In this document: positions 56,206 to 64,000 of the stretch, piece after piece
Layout of the letters: the number at the start of each line of letters is the position of its first letter
How positions within the stretch are numbered: position 1 is the stretch's first letter
Notes under the pieces: model-generated
Seen by the model: only the letters and a program-made list of their open reading frames with translations
What the model was told of the DNA's origin: nothing
Database searches by the model: none
From: Salticus scenicus
Taxonomy: Eukaryota > Arthropoda > Arachnida > Araneae > Salticidae
Reading direction: 5' to 3'
DNA length: 64,000 bases
NCBI GenBank assembly: GCA_963930645.1
Contig: OZ005648.1
Location: forward strand, 195,521,304-195,585,303
Made by a program: the position numbers and the translations under genes

Positions 56206-57545
56206 CTCTTACCCATATGGCAGAGAAAGTATTGTTTTTGGGTCAAATTTTTGAAAGTGAATTACTGTTATATTCACACAATTTGAGGTTCCCTGAATAC
56301 GAAAATCATATTTTTAGCGGTTGGTCTGTGTCTGTCTGTCTGTCTGTCTGTCTGTTATCAGCATATCTCAAGATCAAACAGTAGCAGAGAATCCAAACTC
56401 GGTATTCTAAATGTGTATCATATATGGATGCTTCACTAAGCTATTCGTTGAGATGAAGCAAATGGTTCATGTACAGGGACACTCAAAAGTATTCAAATAC
56501 ATTACGTCGATGGGGGAAATTGATTGCAATAAACCAAATGAAAAGAATACATATTTTTTGTAATTGAGATAATTAACTTGCAAAAAAAAAAAAAAAAAAT
56601 GTGTATGTAGCAGCCTCGCCTCCCCCCTTCGAGGGGAATAAATTTTCATGATGGATATCTTTCAAAAGAGCTCACCAATACCTTTAAAACGAATGGTTGA
56701 ACCATCGATCTGCGATAATTTAAAATAAAGTTATTATTATTATTGTTATTTTTATGTAATTTTAAGAATAAGTTCAACTTTTTTTTTTATATTTAGTGTT
56801 ATACTACTTCTCTAATATGGAAATCGTCTGCATTATCATGGAAGATATTTTTTTTTAAAATAATAATTTTAATAAATTATTTTTACTGAGTTAATTCGTA
56901 TAGGAAATATAGAAGAAAGTCATGTGGTGGCCACAACACACTAGTTATTTGTTTTTAGTGGATGTGCTTATTTCACTATTTCTGGGAAAGCTGTGCGGGA
57001 ATTGAAATAAATTGATCATAAAGATATGTTAAATAATGAATGTTTTAAGCTAAATATTCATCACTTGTTTTTTGTATATTTACACGTTTTGAGGCTTCTT
57101 GACTACCGTAGTCAAGTTTTTTAACGTTTGATTTTTGTCTGTGTCTCTTAGAGTAACTTAAAAACGAATTATTTTAGGAGATCCAAACGTTGTATTTTGA
57201 AGTTAATATATGTTTGTTGCTGGAAATGTTTGATCAAGATTGATAAGTTTCAACAAATGTTGTGTGTGAAAATTGTGTGTATAATTTTAAGTAAACTTTT
57301 AGTTTTAATAACAGAATTAAATTCTATATAAATGTAGATGCATTAATGAAACGGATGGTTGATGGGGGCTGTAGCCCCCGTCACACAGAACTAATTATCA
57401 CATAAAACTCTTCCGAAGTCTAGATTTAATTGTTTAATGTAGGTTTACATAACAATCCTCGTTTTCTTACCTCTTAATCTCCAACCTTATTTATAGTATT
57501 AAATTTCAGGGTAAGAGAAAGTCGTGTGAGTAACACACCAGATTA
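56190..57545. repeat. Dispersed repeat of unknown family, copy 2
   Basis: Opens with ACTTTCTCTTACCCATATGG and CAGAGAAAGTATTG (an imperfect hairpin), then (GTCT)n at about 56324-56356. The part 56665-56960 aligns with 26600-27190. The terminal motif AGAAAGTC-TGTG...ACACAC-AG appears at about 56912 and again at about 57512. It also holds the hairpins CTTGACTAC-C-GTAGTCAAG (57098-57116) and GGGGGCT-GT-AGCCCCC (57364-57379). Non-coding. Confidence 0.55.
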
Positions 57546-57790
57546 TTTTTTAAATTAAGGTTACATAAGCATGTAGTATACATTGTTAGTATAGACATAT
57601 GTGCGATTACCTTTATTCATTTTTAACAGTGTCATAGTAAAACTAATGTTAATACAAGTGACTTTTTATAAAAATTTTGTCGGATTATAAATATATGTGT
57701 AATCATATATATTTAATTCGAAAATCATCCTCTATTGTATAAATTATGGAAAGATTACAAAAGCATGCTTTTATTAAATTGTCAAAAACG

Positions 57791-57825
<35 letters not shown>

Positions 57826-58376
57826 ATGTAATTCCGATAATTTTTACAGCATTATTCACAAAAGTTTTTTTTTTTTTTTTAAATCATGTTGTGGTCTAAA
57901 AATTTTTTATTCCATGCTAAAATATATTAACAAACACAATGCCTCTAATATTAAGAGGTCTGTTAATATTCCGTACAAACATCCTAATTCATATTCTGTA
58001 GTATTGCTAATACCCGCCTTTTTTTTTTCACGATGGTCTTTTTATAGAATATTTTTCTTCTTATTTCATCTAATTAAATTTCGAGAAAATTACTCTAAAA
58101 GTTAAGTGTTGTGGGGAAAAAAGGAGGGGGGGGGGGTATTAACAATAATGTGGTTATTAATTAGGATTTTGGCAACCATGTATCAGTATGATAACGTAAT
58201 TTAGAAATTACATATTTCCATAGAATCGCTGCAACCAACATTCCAATTTTAAGATATGTAACTTAAAAGAAAATTCATTTTTATTTTTATTTTTCTTATT
58301 TATATGTCGTTTCAAAAATGTTAAAACGTTCGTCAAAGAAATTACATTCGGGAAAAAAAAATCCGATTAAATGAAA

Positions 58377-58434
<58 letters not shown>

Positions 58435-60039
58435 ATATAAAATTAATTCTAAAACAATTACCGGAATTTTCGAAGAGCATTTATTTAAAAGAATTTATAC
58501 GATTAATCTTAATTAATCGAAAAAAATAAAAAAATATTAAAAATATTCGGTGCCTAAAATAGTGAAGAGCAGGAACCCTGTATACATTATATATGTGTGC
58601 TTTTATATTTATACATAACATTTTTATCACGCTGTAATATATTAAAAAAAAAAAATTCTTAAACAAATTTCTAGATCAGAATTATTGATCCATGAGATTA
58701 ACAAATAAATAAATAGATAATACAAAAAATAATTATCATTACTTTTTATCTTTACTGCTAAATTATATAATTTAGAAATAAAATTTATTATATTTTTAGA
58801 AATGGCAAACGATTTTGTCTAAATGTTCTTTAAACGAATCTTCTAATAAAACTGTAACTTCGTGAGCATCGAACATTTCAAGCAAGTTCAAAAACTTTAT
58901 TTTTAAATTATCATATACACAAAAACAATGACATTTCCCTCTGAAACTTCTTAAGTTAAATCTAACTATACTTTTTTGTTAGTTCTGTTTATCTTTTATA
59001 TATTGCACACATTTTTTAGTTGTAACATTTTACGCAATTAACTGTTTTCGCCACTGTTCCTTAAATAAATTATTGTTCGTAGCATTAATCACATGATTGA
59101 TTTCTGTTACTGTGGTTACGAGGCGTAAAGTTGCACTGAAATGTTATATAAAAAAAAAAAAAAAAGTAAAGAATTTCGTAAAGTTGTTGTTGTTTTTTCT
59201 TTTATAATTTTTAAGTAGAATGTAGAAAAAAGAATGTACAAAACTATTTCACGTACTTATGTTTTTTTAAATCCTCTAAAATTTTTAATTTCATTTGTTG
59301 GAAAATTTGGAATACTTGAGCCATTAGTAAGAGAATATTAGCTTATTTTTGTTATGCTTACTTCAAATATGTAAGACTTTCTCAAATTAGTTTTACCTGC
59401 ATTTTTCTTCATGACTGCTTACATGGATTTAAATATTGAGAAAAATAAATATTAAAGATATACTTTAGATTATTCTATTTTTTTTTATCGTTGAAAACAC
59501 AAAGAAAGTAGTTTTAAATAGATATTTAATAACAATAATAACAATAACACATACTGTTCAATTTCTCTATCTTTCTACAAACATCAGGTATATAAATTTA
59601 AAACATAGGTCATGAATTTACTACAAAATTAAAACACAAATTGTGGGAAATACGTATTGTGTAATATTATTGAAACACGTAAGTCATTACATTAATATTT
59701 TTTTCACAATAAAAAACTTTTACTGTTATAGGAGAGGCTATGAATTCCATATTCCGATGTAATAGGACAGAGACACTGTTTAAAGGGTAAAGATAAAAAT
59801 TATAAATACGGATGCAAAATACTTTGCTAAAAACACTGTTATAATAATTGAAAATCGAGCAAAATAAAATTGGTAGGAGAAAAAAAGAGAGAGAGAGAGA
59901 GATGCGTGCATCGCCATTAAATAAGACAGCCACATATGCATTTTTTAATGTAGAAAAATGACACAAAATTGTCATGCATGGGAGTTTCATTTTTTTTTAA
60001 ATAATGTCAAGAAACAGAAAGGAATTCTAAGCAGTAAAC
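57546..60039. other. AT-rich non-coding DNA
   Basis: No gene recognised. (TA)n at about 57790-57822 and about 58380-58432, G run at about 58126-58136, (GA)n at about 59888-59902. The 107-codon minus-strand frame at 59667-59990 lacks recognisable features. Confidence 0.5.
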
Positions 60040-60041
60040 TA

Positions 60042-60266
60042 CAGTCGGAAACAAAATTATCACAGCACACATCCACATATGTGTATATATATATACTCGT
60101 ATATATATTTTGTTTGATCTCTAATTTTTATCATCAATTGACTTTTTATAAACACCAGAAAGTCTAAGACATGACTCGACAAATATTTACTTAACAGAAC
60201 AGTATTAGGTGCACATGCTATAAATACGAATTATTGCTAGCGCTTCAATAATTTTGCCTTCGACTG
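60042..60266. mobile_element. CAGTCGG-family MITE, 225 bp
   Basis: Ends CAGTCGGAAACAAAATTATC and, inward from the right, CAGTCGAAGGCAAAATTATT, flanked by TA. Reverse orientation relative to 54335-55403, and lacks its 0.8-kb insert. Confidence 0.85.
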
Positions 60267-60482
60267 TAAAATTAAAGTAAATGACCAAAAGTAAAAGTAA
60301 ATAAAACTAGTATACGAAATAAAAAGTTTTGAACGGTTAAACCTTTGCCACTTTCTTATCATAGATACAATATGCCATTGACTGTAATATTTTATTTTAA
60401 ACGATTCTCAATCTGTTTTCTAAAAGAGCAATCTTAAATTCTTAAATTGTCCTATGGTTGACATAAAAACATCATAGCTTCA

Positions 60483-60515
<33 letters not shown>

Positions 60516-61968
60516 TTGCATGAGACATCATTCCTTACATTTAAATTAAAAAATGTATATATGTTTTGAATGAATTCAGTGTTGACCATCCAACACACTG
60601 TATAGTTTTTTCTCAAGTATATTCCCCGCAAGACAAGCAGACCGATATCCATTGCAAAAATAAATCACGAACAACTATATAATATAGAATAAAGTGTAAT
60701 CTGTAAACCTACATAATTTTTAATTTTTAGAGTACAAATGCATAACATGAAAAACCGCTCAAACAGTTTTAGAAAACGTTACACTTGACATACAATTCTG
60801 CGTATGAAGGGGGATTCCAACATCATAATCTACCTTTTGAATATTGAATCTACATTAATAAAAAAACTAAGTCTGTTACTAAATTTATTGATTGATTTTA
60901 AACTGATGAAGGATTTTTTCTCCCGCATAACTCATTGAAACTTATTCAACTTAATGTGGGTAGTCTTTTGTACAAACTATAATTTGTAAATATATGCCAC
61001 ACATTTTACTTAAACTTAGCATGGCAAAATATATGACACAACTTGAAATGCATTTCCAGCCTTTGCCAACCATTGTCATAATGTATCTGTATTCTTCTGT
61101 GTGACCTTTCAAACGAAGTTTAATTGGTTTTCAAAGCGTGTTATATGTAAAAAAAAACCATTTAAGCGTAATTGTATGTTAATTTGGTTATATTTAGTGC
61201 AGTAGAATGATGTTGGTTCATTTAACAAAAGTGTATTGAGGAGAATTTTGCCTGTAAAGGTACTGCGTTAAAATTATTTTGATTGTTTGACTATTTGCCT
61301 GATTTAAGAAAAAAAGTTTTGAAATAACAACCCCAAATGATGCAGATTTATAATAGCAAGATTGGTCAACGTACTGATATTTGTTTTTGAGTTATGCTGG
61401 TAACAGCCAAACACAGCCACATTGACCATCCGCTAAAAACTTCATATTCGATATCTTATTTCTGAGGATCTCAAATCGTACAATTCAAGTAAGAAATGAG
61501 TTTATACACTCCTGCTCGAAAGTTTAGGAAGATTTTCAAATGATCAGTTTTTTTTTTTTTTTTTTACTTATTTCTCGATAAAATGTTTTCAGACATCGTG
61601 TATTTAAATAACTGAGTTTTCCTCATGTTTTTTAGTGAAAATTGGTTTAAGACAACAATTAGAGGGCGTTAACAAATTCAGCAAAATCAGTAATGTTTGT
61701 GATCACCCTGTAGTGTTAAATGAACGAAATGATCTATAACTTTAGGATATGTTAATATAGACCCATTAAAATTTCTGAATGAATTTGCATAACCATAGTA
61801 TGTTAAATACCCGAAATATAAACATTTATTTTAAAACTCTAAAAAAGATCGGCATGTTTTTTATTTATAATTTACGGAGTTTTGAACGAATATCATTCCC
61901 ACTTTCAGATACTATTAAGAAACTTTCAGAAAAAAAAATTAAACAATATACAGCAATTGGAATGCAAA
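60267..61968. other. AT-rich non-coding DNA
   Basis: No gene recognised. T run at 60484-60509. ACTCCTGCTCGAAAGTTTAG at about 61508 resembles the end of an arthropod Tc1/mariner element, but its partner end is not found downstream in the window. Confidence 0.45.
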
Positions 61969-62620
61969 TATCTGAAATATTTCATGAAATATGAGCATTT
62001 TTTGTGAAAAACATTCTCACTGCGTGTGTACAAAAGATATAATTTTTTTTATTATAGGTTTAAAGCTAGATATATTGGGGAGCTTTTGTCAAAAGTTCAT
62101 TTGAATAGAGTGCAAATTAAGCAAATTGTTGGAAGAAGAACGAGTTAAGCTTTTGATAATTTCAAAAGCTAAAATTTCATAAGGGTTTTTTGCATGCCGC
62201 ATAAAAAATTTGAAGATCCAATTATTTCAACACCGCTCCCAAAGTATTTTTGGGGAAAATCCCTTATAAGCTTGTAACTTAAAAATATTTTTGTTTATTG
62301 ACTAAGATTTGTGAGTTTATAAGAGGTTTTTTGCAAAAAAGAACTTTTGCAAAGTGGTTGAAATAATCATGAATCTTCAAATTAATTACGCGGCGTGTGA
62401 AAAATCCCTTATGAAATTTCAACTCTTGGAAAATGCCTAAAATCTAGCTCGTTCTCTTGCCGACAATTTGCTTAATTTTTATTCTATTCAAATGAACTTT
62501 TGATAAAAGTTTCCCAATATATCTAGCTTTCAACCTATGTAATAAAAATCTTTCTTTCTTTCACGCATGCTCAGTGAAAACGTTTTTTTTTTTATAAAAA
62601 TGCTCATTTTTTATGAGATA
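61969..62620. repeat. Long imperfect inverted repeat
   Basis: Left arm (ATGAGCATTTTTTGTG, TAGGTTTAAAGCTAGATATA, AAAAGTTCATTTGAATAGAG) pairs with the right arm (CTATTCAAATGAACTTTTGA, TATATCTAGCTTTCAACCTA, AAAATGCTCATTTTTTATG). About 80% alike, centre near 62300. Abuts a Helitron-like 5' end. Confidence 0.7.
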
Positions 62621-64000
62621 TCTATACATATAAAAGAGTACTTCCACTCACTCACTCACTCACTGACTCATCAACGCATAGCAAAATCTACTGGAGCCAC
62701 TGACTCGAAACTTTGTCAGATTATAGAACATATAGTGTAAGCACCTAAGAAGCGATTTTGCGAAATTCGCCCCCCAAGGGGGTGTAGGGGGCAAAATGTG
62801 ATTTCACAAAAACCTTTAAAACTCAAAGAAAAAAACAGATATCCGTAAAATTTTTTCTTTAAAATATAGCTAATTTAATTATCTAAAAACCAATTTCTGG
62901 AATTTTAGAAGTTCGGTCCCCAAGGGTGGAAAGGCGGCAAAACGTGATTTCACATGCGCAAAACGTGTTTTCACATACTCCTATATATCTCAAACAGAAA
63001 AACAGATATATGTCAAATTTTTGCTCTAATATATAGCTAATACAAATACCTAAAGACTAATTTCTGGAATTTTCGAAATTGAGCCCCCAAGTGGGGAGGA
63101 GAGAGGGCAAAACGTGATTTGAAACAATCCTTTATATATTGCAAAGAGAAAAAAATATATAAGATATTTTTGCTCTAAAATGTAGCTCCCATAAATACAT
63201 AAAAACTAAAGAGGGGGCTATGGGGAAAAAAATAGAAATATAGTTACACCGTTCAAAATTGGTACAGATAGGTTTTAGAGATCTGCAAGTCAAATGAGGA
63301 TATTTTTGAAAGTGTAAAGTTATTAGCAGGGTCAGAAAGGTGTGGGGGAGGGGGTCGGAGGGGCAAAAAAGTAAAAATAGAGTTAGACCATTCAAAATTG
63401 GTACATAAAGGTTTTTGATACCTACAAATCGATTGCGGATATTTTCGAATTTGTAAAGTTATTAGGAGGGGACGGAGGAGCAAAAAATAAAAATGGAGTT
63501 AGGTCGTTCAAAATTGGTACATAGAGGTTTTTGATACTTACAAATCGATTGCGGATATTTTCGAATTTGTAAAGTTATTAAATTGGTACATGGAGGTTTT
63601 TGATACCTACAAATCGATTGCGTATATTTTCGAATTTGTAAAATTATTAGGATAGACGGGAAGGAGAGGTGAAAGGGCAAAAAAATATAAATAAGAGTTA
63701 GAGCGCTGAAAATTAGTGTTGTTAGTTTTTGAGACCCGATAAATCGATTGCGGATATTTTCGAAAGTACAGAATTATTACGAAGGGCGGGAAGGGATCGG
63801 GCGCAGGAGTAAAAATAAAGAAATTCAGATAAAATGTTGGAAATTAGTATTATTAGGTTTAAAAGACCGAGAGAACGACTGCGAATATTTTTAAGTCTAA
63901 AATAATGAGGAGGGGCGGGGACGGTAGGTGAAGGAGCATGCGAGCCTTGCGCGCCTGTATGCGCTGCCGCAGGCAGTGGTGGCCTGAACCGATTATTCCA
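62621..64000 (+). mobile_element. Helitron-like element, 5' part (runs off window)
   Basis: Begins TCTATACATATAAAAGAG after A, followed by (ACTC)n and CGCATAGCAAAATCTACTGG...CGAAACTTTGTC, phrases typical of the start of arthropod Helitron-type elements. The interior is made mostly of diverged tandem repeats. No replication or helicase frame within the window. The 3' end lies beyond 64000. Confidence 0.6.
62762..63930. repeat. Two families of minisatellite inside the Helitron
   Basis: First family (about 62762, 62899, 63070; period 137-171 bp): GGAATTTT-GAA then CCCCCAAG-GGGG and GGGCAAAACGTGATTTCACA. Second family (from about 63245; period about 68-140 bp): AAATTGGTACATA-AGGTTTT, TACAAATCGATTGCGGATAT, TTTCGAATTTGTAAAGTTAT. 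Minus-strand frames at 63132-63680 are translations of the repeat and not genes. Confidence 0.75.

Noticed and set aside
63132..63680. Overlapping minus-strand frames with repeated QIRKYPQSICRYQKP
   Set aside because: The protein repeat only reflects the minisatellite inside the Helitron-like element.

Overview
The window looks like ordinary gene-poor, very AT-rich animal DNA: long poly-A/T runs, many (TA)n and (GT)n microsatellites, and a dense layering of eukaryotic transposable elements. An arthropod, most likely an arachnid, is the best guess, from the style of the Gypsy-like pol protein and the Tc1, piggyBac, hAT, Helitron and tRNA-SINE mix. This is inference; another AT-rich invertebrate is possible. 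I find no convincing host protein-coding gene, tRNA, rRNA or CRISPR array. Two weak candidates for host promoter or first-exon sequence are listed (9240-10640 and 38930-39196).

Layout. 1-3681: 3' part of a Copia-type LTR retrotransposon (end of gag, protease, integrase, RT, RNase H, 3' LTR), cut by the window edge. 3682-14778: AT-rich non-coding DNA with two short MITEs. 14779-30596: one nested stack. A Tc1-like element with matching inverted ends is split in two by about 14.2 kb whose own ends (15677 and 29914) are inverted and rich in the palindrome GAACGTTC. Inside lie a tRNA-type SINE, a complete 6.3-kb LTR element with 5-bp target duplication, a TA-flanked DNA element, MITEs, degenerate tandem repeats and a long foldback.

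The LTR element at 16472-22755 is the main protein-coding content. Its enzymes are Ty3/Gypsy-like, but integrase lies upstream of reverse transcriptase and RNase H, the Copia-like order known from the Gmr1-type group. Its 5' LTR alone carries a GC-rich 576-bp retroposon with a 15-bp target duplication. The two LTRs otherwise differ by about three substitutions, so the element is young. Its gag and pol frames are broken in two places, each consistent with one extra base.

30597-64000: AT-rich DNA holding a piggyBac relic, three Helitron-like elements plus one isolated Helitron-like 3' end, a hAT MITE with perfect 8-bp duplication, tRNA-derived SINEs duplicated inside a Helitron, several long foldbacks (one with two 521-bp arms about 99% alike), and several arrays of degenerate repeats with periods near 140-175 bp.

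The genes present serve only their own elements: gag packages the RNA, protease matures the polyprotein, RT/RNase H copies RNA into DNA and integrase inserts it. The window mainly records the order of insertions rather than a host pathway.
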